From: Mucilaginibacter sp.
Lineage (GTDB): Bacteria; Bacteroidota; Bacteroidia; Sphingobacteriales; Sphingobacteriaceae
Assembly (NCBI RefSeq): GCF_025362475.1
Contig: NZ_JANYGH010000029.1
Span: 62,001-126,000, forward strand
Direction of reading: 5' to 3'
Length of the DNA stretch: 64,000 bases
The notes beneath the pieces are model-generated. The model saw only the letters and a list, made by a program, of their open reading frames with translations. It was not told the origin of the DNA and made no database searches. This document shows positions 1 through 9,169 of the stretch, in pieces (within the stretch, counting starts at the first letter, position 1; the number at the start of each line of letters is the position of its first letter). The translations under genes and the position numbers were made by a program.

Positions 1-729
1 GTTGGTGTAACGCCCTCTTTGTTATCTGCCGGTTATGATTCCAATGGAAAGACTATTCCCGGTAAATACCATATTTATCCCGAGCAGGCCGCTGCCGGTT
101 TGTGGACAAATCCAACAGATTTGGCCAAGTATATTATTGAAACACAACTGGCTTATGAGGGTAAATCGGCTAAGGTATTGGATCAGCAAACTACAAAGCT
201 CAGGTTAACGCCCTTCCAAAATGCCGACGCGGCCCTGGGCGTATTTATTACAACCACTAATGTGGATAGTACAAAATACTTTCAGCATGGGGGAGCAAAT
301 GAAGGCTTCAGGTGCCAGTATTACGGAAGCCTTAAGGATGGTAATGGTATCGTTGTAATGGTTAACTCGGATAATGGTGAAATTTTGCAGGAGGTGGTTA
401 ATAGCGTTGCCAAAGTTTACAACTTTAAAGGCTTGCTTTTAAATACCGTAAAAACATTGGTTAAAGTTAGTGACTCGGATCTGGAGAGTTATACAGGCCA
501 ATACGCGCTTAAGCCCGATTTTATAATAACCCTAAGCAGGGATGGAAACCAACTGTATGCGCAAGCTACAGGTCAGCCTAAATTTCCTATCTACCCCGAA
601 GCGCAGAATAAATTCTTCCCTAAAAATTTCCTTGCCGATTTAGAAGTAATTAAAGATGCCACAGGGAAAGTAACTTCGGTTATCCTCTATCAAAACGGGC
701 ATAAAAACGAGGCGAAGAAAATTAAATAA
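1..729 (+). CDS. Serine beta-lactamase-like hydrolase, C-terminal part (5' truncated)
   Basis: The reading frame is open from the first base of the window, so the true start lies upstream and the TTG at 19 is not the start. The visible part matches the C-terminal half of the class C beta-lactamase/penicillin-binding-protein-like family (PF00144). It has an HGGANEG motif near bases 286-306, which fills the place of the KTG box beside the active site in this family. The nucleophile Ser-x-x-Lys motif would lie upstream and cannot be seen. After about residue 150 comes a small beta-rich tail of the kind often attached to these proteins in Bacteroidota. Substrate is unknown; members include esterases, D-aminopeptidases and peptidases. 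The gene ends at a bidirectional hairpin and converges on the M1 peptidase gene. Confidence 0.8.
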   Translation, partial: VGVTPSLLSAGYDSNGKTIPGKYHIYPEQAAAGLWTNPTDLAKYIIETQLAYEGKSAKVLDQQTTKLRLTPFQNADAALGVFITTTNVDSTKYFQHGGANEGFRCQYYGSLKDGNGIVVMVNSDNGEILQEVVNSVAKVYNFKGLLLNTVKTLVKVSDSDLESYTGQYALKPDFIITLSRDGNQLYAQATGQPKFPIYPEAQNKFFPKNFLADLEVIKDATGKVTSVILYQNGHKNEAKKIK

Positions 730-742
730 GGAGATGTTATTA

Positions 743-777
743 AAGCCATATGAAGTTTTCAAAACTTCATATGGCTT
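743..777. terminator. Bidirectional terminator hairpin
   Basis: Two perfectly complementary 17-base arms (743-759 and 761-777) surround a single central base. The palindrome sits between the convergent stop codons at 729 and 793 and has short T/A runs on its sides, so it can end transcription from both genes. Confidence 0.8.
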
Positions 778-792
778 GTTTTATTCATCAAT

Positions 793-3291
793 CTACTTAG
801 CGTCTGTTATCAGTTTTATCGCCTCTTCAGCAGCTTTTATTGTTGCATCATCATGCAGCTTTTCGCTGTGGGCTTTAATATCAGTAATCAGTTTAATAGC
901 GATATCGCCGGCGCCAAAGGCTTTGTATTTTATGCCAAGGTCCTTAAGGTCATTGATCCCTTGCTGGGCGTATGCCGGTTTTTCAACGCGGGCAGCCAAC
1001 GCTCCAAATTTTCTTACCGTATTAAATTTACCCTGGGGGGTAGCATCCTCAAATTGTTTGGCTACAAATGGCCATTGGGCGTCGTTGCCATTGGTGCTGT
1101 AAACATCCAATATGGCAACGGTAAGGTTGCCTTTGTTATCCTTTTCAAAACCATTGGCCAATGTCATAGCCTGTGCAGGATCTAACAAGGCAATAGCATT
1201 TAAGGCAGCGCCCTGTACCGCGTATGATTGGCTGCTTAATGCCTGTTTAAATATATTCATATTACCTGATGCCTTTAAACTACCCAAAGCGGTAATGGCT
1301 GCAGCACGTACCAGTGTATTATCATCTGTTTGCGCCAATGAAGCCAGGATAGGCTGGGCAGCATTGCGGATAGCATCATTATCAAGCTTTAACGTTCTGA
1401 TGGCTTTATTGCGCAAACCGTAGTGTTTATCCTTTAATGCGGCAATCAATATCCGTTGTCCATCTTTTTCTGTTTGCTTATCAGCGGCAGCGTTAATGGC
1501 TTCCAGCCTGTCTAAATAAAGCGGCGCGTTAAAGTATTGGAACGCAAATTCTTCCAGGGTTTTATGGTCGGTTTTTTTGGTGAGTAATATTTTATCGCCA
1601 TCAACATTCACAAGATCTGGTTTTGAGGCCAGTTTAAAAGTAAGGGTATCATTCTGGTCGTTCATCCATACTTTGTGGCGTGTTTTTTTGCCACCCGCGT
1701 AGATGTCAATAGCCATTGGCAGTTTAAAGATCTGTCCGTCCTGGCTTTGCTGCAGGTAAACGGTTTGGGTTTTAGTGGCATCATCCCATTTATAGCTGAT
1801 ATCCAATATAGGGTGACCGGCACCATAATACCATTGATTAAAGAACCAGTTAAGGTCAAGTCCGCTGGCTTGTTCAAGGGCTAATCGTAATTGCTGGGCT
1901 TCGCCATTTTTGAAGGCGTTGGTAGTAAGGTAAATATTCAATCCTTTATAAAAGGCTTCATTACCTAAATAGTTGCGCAGCATGTTCAGGATCCTACCAC
2001 CTTTTTGATAGGTCACTACATCAAAAACATCCTCCTTATCGGCATAATGAAAACGAACCAGGTTCTTGTTGCGGGCATCAGGCGATCTTAAATAGTTTTG
2101 CATATCAGCATAGTTATGCTCATCGGCCACATCTTTGCCATATTTATGCTCGGCCCAAATGGTTTCGCTAAAGTTGGCGAAAGACTCATTGACGGTAAGG
2201 TTGCTCCAGCTTTCGGCAGTTACATAATCGCCAAACCATTGGTGGAAAAGTTCATGAACAATGGTGCTGCGGCCATCATTGTAATAGGCATCCAAAAGCT
2301 CGCGCGGAGTGGCCTGTACATAAGCGCCATGCAAGGTAGCTGAAGTGTTTTCCATAGCTCCGCTTACATAATCGCGCACTACAATTTGCGAATACTTGTT
2401 CCAAGGATAATCAACCCCTAAGGTTTTGGAGTAAAACTCAATAGCCTCGGGTGTCATCCCAAAAATTTCTTTGGCGTATGGGGCGTATTTTGGTTCCAGG
2501 TAATAGCTCACTTCTTTATTGCGCCATTTATCCTTATAGATCTTAAAATCACCAACAGCCATCATGAACAGGTATGGCGAGTGTGGCAACTCCATTTTCC
2601 AGGTATCGGTACGGGTGCCATCGGCATTCTTCTGTTGCGATGCCAGCCTGCCGTTTGATAGCGTAACGTATTTGGCAGGTACGGTCATGCTGATCTCTTC
2701 GGTAGTTTTTTGGCTTGGCTTATCAATGGTAGGGAACCAGGCAGATGAGCTTTCAGTTTCGCCCTGCGTCCATATCTGGGTTGGTTTATCCTTTTCGGTA
2801 CCATCGGGATTAATAAAATACAGACCCTTGGCATCATTTATGGCAGCGCTGCCTTTTTCTTTCAGCTCGTTTGGCTTGGCGGTATAATCAATATAAATGG
2901 TATAGCTTTCGTTGTTATGATAAACCTTATCCAGTTTAATGGCAACGCTCAGGCTATCCTCATAAGTAAACTTAAGCGGGATGTTTTTGCCGTTTTTTAC
3001 AACCGAAATGTTTTTAAGGTCCATACCCTTGGCATCAAGCCTAAGGCTATCGGTAGGGTAAAAATGAGGTTTTAAAGTAACCCATTCTTTGCCATACATA
3101 TAGCGTTTTTTGTAATCGAAACGCACATCAAGTTTGGTGTGAATCAAATCGTTAACCTTTTTGGGTGTTTCGCGATAAATTTTCAGTGCCGGGTTTTCGG
3201 CCGGGGGCGCTTGCTGCGCCTGGGATGAGGTGAAAACTGCTGTGAGCATGCATGATAGCAGCAGTGTGGAAATGGGTTTCAGATCAGTCAT
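793..3291 (-). CDS. M1 family aminopeptidase with HEAT-like C-terminal region
   Basis: This is a predicted secreted zinc aminopeptidase of 832 aa. A signal peptide occupies about residues 1-25 and ends SSQAQQ. The GAMEN substrate-binding motif is followed near residue 345 by the zinc site HELFHQW, with the third ligand in NESFANF 18-19 residues later. That arrangement defines the M1 family (PF01433). Residues from about 580 onward form alternating helices with Ala/Leu-rich repeats, typical of the HEAT-like ERAP1_C or armadillo region of long M1 enzymes. The probable role is removal of N-terminal residues from peptides in the periplasm for nutrition. The gene stands alone on the minus strand and has no visible operon partner. 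Confidence 0.93.
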   Translation of the reverse strand: MTDLKPISTLLLSCMLTAVFTSSQAQQAPPAENPALKIYRETPKKVNDLIHTKLDVRFDYKKRYMYGKEWVTLKPHFYPTDSLRLDAKGMDLKNISVVKNGKNIPLKFTYEDSLSVAIKLDKVYHNNESYTIYIDYTAKPNELKEKGSAAINDAKGLYFINPDGTEKDKPTQIWTQGETESSSAWFPTIDKPSQKTTEEISMTVPAKYVTLSNGRLASQQKNADGTRTDTWKMELPHSPYLFMMAVGDFKIYKDKWRNKEVSYYLEPKYAPYAKEIFGMTPEAIEFYSKTLGVDYPWNKYSQIVVRDYVSGAMENTSATLHGAYVQATPRELLDAYYNDGRSTIVHELFHQWFGDYVTAESWSNLTVNESFANFSETIWAEHKYGKDVADEHNYADMQNYLRSPDARNKNLVRFHYADKEDVFDVVTYQKGGRILNMLRNYLGNEAFYKGLNIYLTTNAFKNGEAQQLRLALEQASGLDLNWFFNQWYYGAGHPILDISYKWDDATKTQTVYLQQSQDGQIFKLPMAIDIYAGGKKTRHKVWMNDQNDTLTFKLASKPDLVNVDGDKILLTKKTDHKTLEEFAFQYFNAPLYLDRLEAINAAADKQTEKDGQRILIAALKDKHYGLRNKAIRTLKLDNDAIRNAAQPILASLAQTDDNTLVRAAAITALGSLKASGNMNIFKQALSSQSYAVQGAALNAIALLDPAQAMTLANGFEKDNKGNLTVAILDVYSTNGNDAQWPFVAKQFEDATPQGKFNTVRKFGALAARVEKPAYAQQGINDLKDLGIKYKAFGAGDIAIKLITDIKAHSEKLHDDATIKAAEEAIKLITDAK

Positions 3292-3612
3292 ATTTTTTTG
3301 TAATGATGCAAGGTAACAATGGATGGATAAAACAATTATACATCCGCATGGCCAAAAAGTTTTCGGCCATAAAATACCTAAGACGCTGCAAAATATTTTA
3401 TGTTACCAACGATAGCAATTTTTTGCCCGCTCTATCTGGTCCGGAAAAAACTATACACCATGTAAAAGCGTACACCACCTGTTCGTATTCGTACAGTAGA
3501 GGCTGTTAAATCTATTTAATATATTGATAATAAGCTATTTAAATAAATGGCACATATTTTATTCTATGTGTTTGGTAGAATATGCGCATTTACCTAAAGC
3601 AATTTACAAAGT
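3292..3612. other. Divergent intergenic region
   Basis: These 321 bases separate the M1 peptidase gene (minus) from the first permease gene (plus) and must hold both promoters. The part from about 3505 to 3570 is very AT-rich. I found no convincing TAnnTTTG element, RNA gene or ORF with family features. Confidence 0.5.
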
Positions 3613-6375
3613 ATGAACATAGAAGATCATGTTTGGAGCCTTGCAGCAAAAAAAATGGCTAATGAAGCGTCGGAAGATGAGCTGCAGGAGTTAGATATGC
3701 TGCTGGTGAAAAATCCACACCTGAAAACTGCAGTAATGTTAATGTATGACTGGTGGGAGGATGAGCCGCAAGCTGCCAAAACCAATAATTATTTGCTTTT
3801 TGAGCGAATAATGAAAAAGATAAAACCGGTTGAAGAGGGTTCAAAACTAAATTCAATTAAGCCTGTGCCTCCACGACCCGAATATATAGAAACAAAGAAG
3901 CCGATAAATAAAATTCACTTTTTAATTAACACGGGGATGATTAAAAATTATGTAAAGATCGCTTTTAGGCAATTGCGCAAACAAAAAATGTACACGGCCA
4001 TAAAAATTGGTGGCTTTGCATTTAGCATTGCTGCCTGTTTACTCATTGCTTTGTATATCCGTAACGAAGTTAGCTTTGACAAAAGCTACCCTGATGCCAA
4101 CCGAATTTACCGTATTGTGGGAGAATACCAGGATGTTGGCATTCACGAAAAAGGTGTGGATTGGCCCGCAGTGATGGGCAGAACGGTAAAATCTGATTTT
4201 CCTGAAGTGGAGAAGTTTGGCAGGCTGATGCCTAATTCGCTGTTTTGGGGCGCCGGCAGTAATGAGCTTAAACGTGCCGATGGGGTGGAGAATACCCATG
4301 AAGAAGGTTTTGCTTATGCAGATCAATCACTTCTGGATATATTAAAACTACCTATGGCTTATGGTGATAGGGCTCATGCGCTTACCGAGCCTTTAACCAT
4401 GGTGATATCAAAAAGCAAAGCCAGTAAATACTTCCCCGGCCAAAACCCTGTTGGCAAGGTAATGTACCTTAACAATAATAAAAGCAGGCCATATAAAATT
4501 GGCGGTGTGATGGAGGATCTTCCCGAAACATCGCATTTACGCTATGATTTTTTACTGACACTTACAGGCATTGAGTATTGGAATGGCGAACAGACAACCT
4601 GGGGAGCAAGCAACTATAGCGTTTACCTGCTGATGAAACCGGGAGTTAATATCCCGGCTTTTAACAAAAAACTCACCGATGGCATAATTAAAAATTATTA
4701 TATCCCCGATATGCTAAAGAACGGGGATAAAAACGCGCTTAGGATTGCCGGGCATATGAAAATGTTCATGCAGAATGTAAAAGATATCAACCTTAAATCA
4801 TATGATATCCACGATGGCATGTCGCATGGGGATATTCGTTTTGTGTGGCTGTTTGGCGCTGTTGCTGGTTTTATATTACTTATTGCTTGTATCAATTTCA
4901 TCAACCTTTCTACCGCTAAATCTGCCAACCGGGCAAAAGAGGTAGGCTTACGCAAAGTGGTAGGCTCGCAGCGCAGCGGGCTCATCAGCCAGTTTTTAAC
5001 AGAATCATTATTGTATAGTTTTTTCTCGTTTGTGCTGGGCTTAATATTGGCTGCAATACTACTGCCTTATTTTAATGTGCTGGCGTCAAAAACACTCAGC
5101 ATACCATGGCAACAATGGTGGTTGCTGCCCACCGTATTGGTTTCGGCAACGGTAATCGGGGTGGTTGCGGGCATCTACCCGGCATTTTACCTGTCGGGCT
5201 TTAAACCTGTAGAAGTGCTTAAAGGCAGGTTAAGTGTGGGCAGTAAAAGTTCGGTGCTTAGAAACGGGTTAGTGGTTTTTCAATTTACAACATCCATTAT
5301 TCTCATCATTAGCACAGTTGTTATTTATAATCAAATGCAGTTTATCCTCAATAAAAAGGTTGGATTTGAGAAAGACCAGGTATTGATGATCCAGGGTACA
5401 AACACGCTGGAGAATGAGGTTAAGAATTTTAAAAACGAATTGCTAAAACTCTCATCTGTAAAAAGTGTATCCATCAGCGATTTTCTGCCTGTATCGGGCA
5501 CCAAGCGTAATGGCAACGAGTTTCACAACGAAGGTAAAGAAAAAATAGAGGCCGGCGTCGGCGGGCAGTTCTGGGATGTAGATGCGGATTATATCAAAAC
5601 CTTCGGCATGAAGATAGTTGCCGGCCGTAATTTCAATCCAACCATGAAAACCGATTCGGACGCGTATATCATCAATCAAACGATGGCTAAAAAGCTCAAC
5701 CTCAAAAATCCGGTAGGAAAACGGATCTCCAACTACGGGCGGCCAAAGCTGATCATCGGTGTGGTACAGGATTTTAATTTCGAATCGTTGAGAGACAGGT
5801 TAGATCCTTTGGTAATGCACCTGGGTAACAGTAACTCTATTGTATCTGTAAAAATAAAAACCGGCGATGTGAAAAGCACACTGGCGCAGATCACCTCAAC
5901 CTGGAAAAACTTTTCGCCCAACCAGCCTATTCGTTACACGTTTATGGATGAGCGCTTTGCCAATATGTATGCCGATGTGCAGCGCATGGGCCGCATATTT
6001 ACCAGCTTTGCCGTACTCGCCATTATTATAGCCTGCCTTGGCCTGTTTGCTTTAGCAGCCTTTATGGCCGAGCAGCGCAGCAAGGAGATAGGCATCCGTA
6101 AGGTGCTGGGCGCAAGCATTGGTAATATAACAACGCTGCTGTCAATGAATTTTATAAAGCTGGTATTCCTGGCCATTATTATAGCATCGCCAATAGCCTG
6201 GTGGGCTATGAACAAGTGGCTGCAGGATTTTAATCCCAGCAACCGCATCAGCATAAGCTGGTGGATGTTTGCCCTTGCGGGGATAACGGCTATACTGATA
6301 GCGGTATTTACAGTAAGCTATCAAAGCATAAAAGCCGCGCTAATGAACCCCGTAAATAGTTTAAAAGCGGAGTAA
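3613..6375 (+). CDS. MacB/FtsX-type ABC permease with N-terminal FecR-like extension (array member 1)
   Basis: This 920-aa protein has two parts. Residues 1 to about 108 are a soluble helical segment with the pattern AAKKMANEASEDELQELD and a WWED patch. It resembles the N-terminal cytoplasmic domain of FecR anti-sigma factors and the permease prefix domains of Bacteroidota. From Met109 the protein is a canonical double MacB permease: a first membrane segment at about 128-150, a periplasmic MacB core, an FtsX membrane block containing RAKEVGLRKVVGS near 440, a further membrane segment near 555, a second periplasmic core, and a last FtsX block with RSKEIGIRKVLGAS near 822. The other seven array members start at the position equal to Met109, so this gene is a fusion. 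The start at 3613 is preferred because the extension has a coherent domain pattern. Confidence 0.9.
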   Translation: MNIEDHVWSLAAKKMANEASEDELQELDMLLVKNPHLKTAVMLMYDWWEDEPQAAKTNNYLLFERIMKKIKPVEEGSKLNSIKPVPPRPEYIETKKPINKIHFLINTGMIKNYVKIAFRQLRKQKMYTAIKIGGFAFSIAACLLIALYIRNEVSFDKSYPDANRIYRIVGEYQDVGIHEKGVDWPAVMGRTVKSDFPEVEKFGRLMPNSLFWGAGSNELKRADGVENTHEEGFAYADQSLLDILKLPMAYGDRAHALTEPLTMVISKSKASKYFPGQNPVGKVMYLNNNKSRPYKIGGVMEDLPETSHLRYDFLLTLTGIEYWNGEQTTWGASNYSVYLLMKPGVNIPAFNKKLTDGIIKNYYIPDMLKNGDKNALRIAGHMKMFMQNVKDINLKSYDIHDGMSHGDIRFVWLFGAVAGFILLIACINFINLSTAKSANRAKEVGLRKVVGSQRSGLISQFLTESLLYSFFSFVLGLILAAILLPYFNVLASKTLSIPWQQWWLLPTVLVSATVIGVVAGIYPAFYLSGFKPVEVLKGRLSVGSKSSVLRNGLVVFQFTTSIILIISTVVIYNQMQFILNKKVGFEKDQVLMIQGTNTLENEVKNFKNELLKLSSVKSVSISDFLPVSGTKRNGNEFHNEGKEKIEAGVGGQFWDVDADYIKTFGMKIVAGRNFNPTMKTDSDAYIINQTMAKKLNLKNPVGKRISNYGRPKLIIGVVQDFNFESLRDRLDPLVMHLGNSNSIVSVKIKTGDVKSTLAQITSTWKNFSPNQPIRYTFMDERFANMYADVQRMGRIFTSFAVLAIIIACLGLFALAAFMAEQRSKEIGIRKVLGASIGNITTLLSMNFIKLVFLAIIIASPIAWWAMNKWLQDFNPSNRISISWWMFALAGITAILIAVFTVSYQSIKAALMNPVNSLKAE

Positions 6376-6476
6376 AAGCTTAAAGCCGAAGGCATAAAGC
6401 TGAAAGCAAAAAAATTGAACAGTTAAATTAACGACGAAAAAGCTTTAGGCTTTATGCCTTTAGCTTTAAGCTAACC
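6376..6476. repeat. Palindromic interspersed repeat, AGCTTTAAGCC family
   Basis: An AAAGCCGAAGGC-type arm right after the stop codon is answered by the inverse arm at about 6443-6474 (GGCTTTATGCCTTTAGC), so the transcript could fold into a long imperfect hairpin. Related arms occur at 16583-16690, 25690-25726 and 53527-53556, mostly at gene 3' ends. Confidence 0.7.
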
Positions 6477-6485
6477 AACATAACA

Positions 6486-8915
6486 ATGATTAAGAGTTAT
6501 TTAAAAACAGCATGGCGGTTTTTGTTGAAAAACAAAACATTTAGCTTCATCAATATTATTGGCCTGGCTACGGGCACGTTGTGTTGCCTTTATATTTTGT
6601 TGTACGTACAGGATCAGTATAACTATGATAAGCAGCATAAAAATGTAAAAGATATATACCGTATTACTACCGATTTGGAGTTGACCGGCGATAAGCACCA
6701 TGGCGCGGCAAGCTCGCCGCCTATTACTCCGGCCATGAAAAGTGATTTTGCCGAAGTGGTACAATATACACGCGTGGTAACTACCGAAGGTTTCGGGGCG
6801 AAACAACACCTGCTGCGCTACAAGGAGAAGTCATTTTACCAACAGGACGCAGCGTACGTCGACTCCACTTTTTTTGATATGTTTAACTATCATTTTGTAG
6901 GTGGCAACGCCTCAAGGGTATTGGCCGAACCTTACACCATTGTGCTTTTAAAACCCGTTGCCGATAAGCTTTTTGGGAAAGAAGAGCCGGTAGGTAAAAT
7001 GATATCCATCGATAACTCATTTGGTAAACATGATTTTAAGGTAACCGGCGTGATTGATGAAAGCGCAGGCAAAACGCATATTCATGCCAATATGTTTATG
7101 GCGATGAACAGCGGCGGTCTGGGCCAATATGTGCGCCAAAACAATACCTGGGGCGGCAATAACTTTTTGTATGCCTACATTAAGCTGCGCCCGGATGCCA
7201 ACCCAGCGACATTTGAAAAAAAGCTGCCCGAGTTTTTAAATAAATACGGCGCCGCCCAAATGAGGGAAATAGGCATGAAGAAATCGCTGCACCTGCAGCC
7301 GGTTTCCACTATACACACCACGCCGGGTTTTGAACATGAGCTTACCAAAACGCTCGATCCCTCGTTTCTTTATATCCTGATATTGATTGCTGTAATGATC
7401 CAGGTTATCGCCTGTATCAATTTCATGAACCTGTCAACCGCCCGCGCATCCAAACGGGCTAAGGAAGTTGGCGTGCGTAAAGTAATAGGCGCCGGACAGG
7501 GCGATTTAATTAAACAGTTTTTAGGCGAATCGTTTTTGCTGGCGTTAATTGGTGTAGCTATAGCGTTGCCATTGTTAATGGTGTTGCTGCCCTATTTAAA
7601 CCAGATCACCAATACCGAGATCCGGCTATCGCTTTTTACCAATTACAAACTCTGGATCATGCTGATCAGCCTTGTGTTGGTTACCGGGTTGGTGGCGGGC
7701 AGCTATCCTGCATTCTACTTATCGGCATTCAAGGCCATAAAAGTGATTAAGGGGAATTTTACCAGCCATATTTCAGCAGCAGGGATCCGCAAATCATTGG
7801 TGGTTTTCCAGTTTGTGTTATCAATAGTGCTGGTTACCGGTATCATTGTTATCTACAGTCAGCTTAGTTTTATTAAAAATAAAGATTTAGGCTTTGATGT
7901 AAAGCAAAAGCTCATCTTCAACTTTTATACGGGCGGCACGCAAGCCAAAATGAAAAATTTCGCAAATGATTTAAAGTCGTTGGCCGAGGTTAAGATTGTA
8001 AGCAATGCCGATAATTATTTAAGCCAGTTTGTACCGCATGACCATGGTGTTTACCCGGCCGGTGGTAACATGACCACTGCTATTGATGCCCAAAATATAA
8101 ATACCGACGAATTTTTTGCAAAGGCCAATGGCATCAAAATCATCAGCGGCCGCGATTTTCGGGATCATGATTCAACCCGGGTGCTCATCAACGAAACGCT
8201 GGCCAAAAGGCTGGGCTTAAACCCGCAAACCGCGCCAGGTAAAAGGTTGTACACCAAATACGAGCCAAACCCCGAAACTTTCGTTGAAGTGGCAGGCGTA
8301 ATGAAGGATTTTAATTACAACTCGCTGCATAGCGAAGTAAAACCATTTATGCTGGTGTATGATAAAAGCATCAACGATTTTAATACGATGGTTGTAGCTA
8401 CCGATAGCAAAAATTATAAAGCATTATTAACCAAAATAGAAGGCCTTTGGCGTAAAGATATTGCAGATGCCCCTTTTGAATATTCGTTTTTAGATACCGA
8501 AGTACAAAAACAGTACGAAAACGAGGTCATGCTATCGCGCATCATCAACACCTTTACGCTGGCAGCAATTGTGATTTCATGTTTGGGCTTGTTTGGTTTA
8601 GCCGCATTTAGCGCCGAACAGCGGAGTAAAGAAATAGGCATCCGTAAAGTATTGGGCGCCAGCGTAACCGGCATTGTGCAACTATTATCAACCGACTTTT
8701 TAAAACTGGTTATCATAGCTTTCGTTTTAGCCACACCTTTAGCCTGGTGGGGCATGAACAAGTGGCTGCAGGCATTTGAATACCGCGTGCCCATCAGCTG
8801 GTGGATGTTTGCCCTTGCGGGTATCCTGGCAGCTATTGTTGCCTTGTTTACCGTAAGTTTCCAGGCTATAAAAGCCGCGCTGATGAATCCGGTGAAGAGT
8901 TTGAAAACGGAGTGA
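6486..8915 (+). CDS. MacB/FtsX-type ABC permease (array member 2)
   Basis: This 809-aa inner-membrane protein starts with the amphipathic MIKSYLKTAWRFL that most of the array shares. The first membrane helix covers about residues 21-41. A periplasmic MacB core follows to about 285, then an FtsX block with RAKEVGVRKVIGA near 325, a membrane helix near 440, a second periplasmic core, and a final FtsX block with RSKEIGIRKVLGAS near 715. Its first helix (ATGTLCCLYILLYV) and its periplasmic sequence place it apart from the two subgroups formed by members 3-8. It has no nucleotide-binding domain, so it must pair with a MacB/LolD-type ATPase from elsewhere. Transported or displaced substrate is unknown. 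Confidence 0.92.
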   Translation: MIKSYLKTAWRFLLKNKTFSFINIIGLATGTLCCLYILLYVQDQYNYDKQHKNVKDIYRITTDLELTGDKHHGAASSPPITPAMKSDFAEVVQYTRVVTTEGFGAKQHLLRYKEKSFYQQDAAYVDSTFFDMFNYHFVGGNASRVLAEPYTIVLLKPVADKLFGKEEPVGKMISIDNSFGKHDFKVTGVIDESAGKTHIHANMFMAMNSGGLGQYVRQNNTWGGNNFLYAYIKLRPDANPATFEKKLPEFLNKYGAAQMREIGMKKSLHLQPVSTIHTTPGFEHELTKTLDPSFLYILILIAVMIQVIACINFMNLSTARASKRAKEVGVRKVIGAGQGDLIKQFLGESFLLALIGVAIALPLLMVLLPYLNQITNTEIRLSLFTNYKLWIMLISLVLVTGLVAGSYPAFYLSAFKAIKVIKGNFTSHISAAGIRKSLVVFQFVLSIVLVTGIIVIYSQLSFIKNKDLGFDVKQKLIFNFYTGGTQAKMKNFANDLKSLAEVKIVSNADNYLSQFVPHDHGVYPAGGNMTTAIDAQNINTDEFFAKANGIKIISGRDFRDHDSTRVLINETLAKRLGLNPQTAPGKRLYTKYEPNPETFVEVAGVMKDFNYNSLHSEVKPFMLVYDKSINDFNTMVVATDSKNYKALLTKIEGLWRKDIADAPFEYSFLDTEVQKQYENEVMLSRIINTFTLAAIVISCLGLFGLAAFSAEQRSKEIGIRKVLGASVTGIVQLLSTDFLKLVIIAFVLATPLAWWGMNKWLQAFEYRVPISWWMFALAGILAAIVALFTVSFQAIKAALMNPVKSLKTE

Positions 8916-8958
8916 AGGAAAGAGAGTTAAGAATCAAGAATCAAGACAGAAGCAGCAT

Positions 8959-9108
8959 GGCGGTGAAGACTCACCCGACGAGGCTGCGCCCGTCACCCTC
9001 TCTTCTGCTGCGCAGGAAAGAGGGGTTTTGAATCAGGCGAACTCCCTCTTTCCACCGCAGGTGAAGAGAGGGTGGTCCAGCGAAGCGAAGACCGGGTGAG
9101 TCTTCGCC
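8959..9108. repeat. 150-bp palindromic interspersed element
   Basis: Two long imperfect inverted arms, about 8959-9026 and 9042-9108, share GAAGACTCACCC, CCCTCTCTTC and GAAAGAGGG blocks in mirrored order. The element lies between array members 2 and 3 and has no coding capacity. It looks like a MITE- or REP-type repeat. Confidence 0.75.
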
Positions 9109-9169
9109 AGTATACAGAGCCGGTACTTATCCCGAACGATAAGCGTACAAATTAGGATTTCAAAATATT

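Noticed and set aside
3252..3509. 85-codon plus-strand frame before the permease array
   Set aside because: It overlaps the start of the M1 peptidase gene and has no family features.
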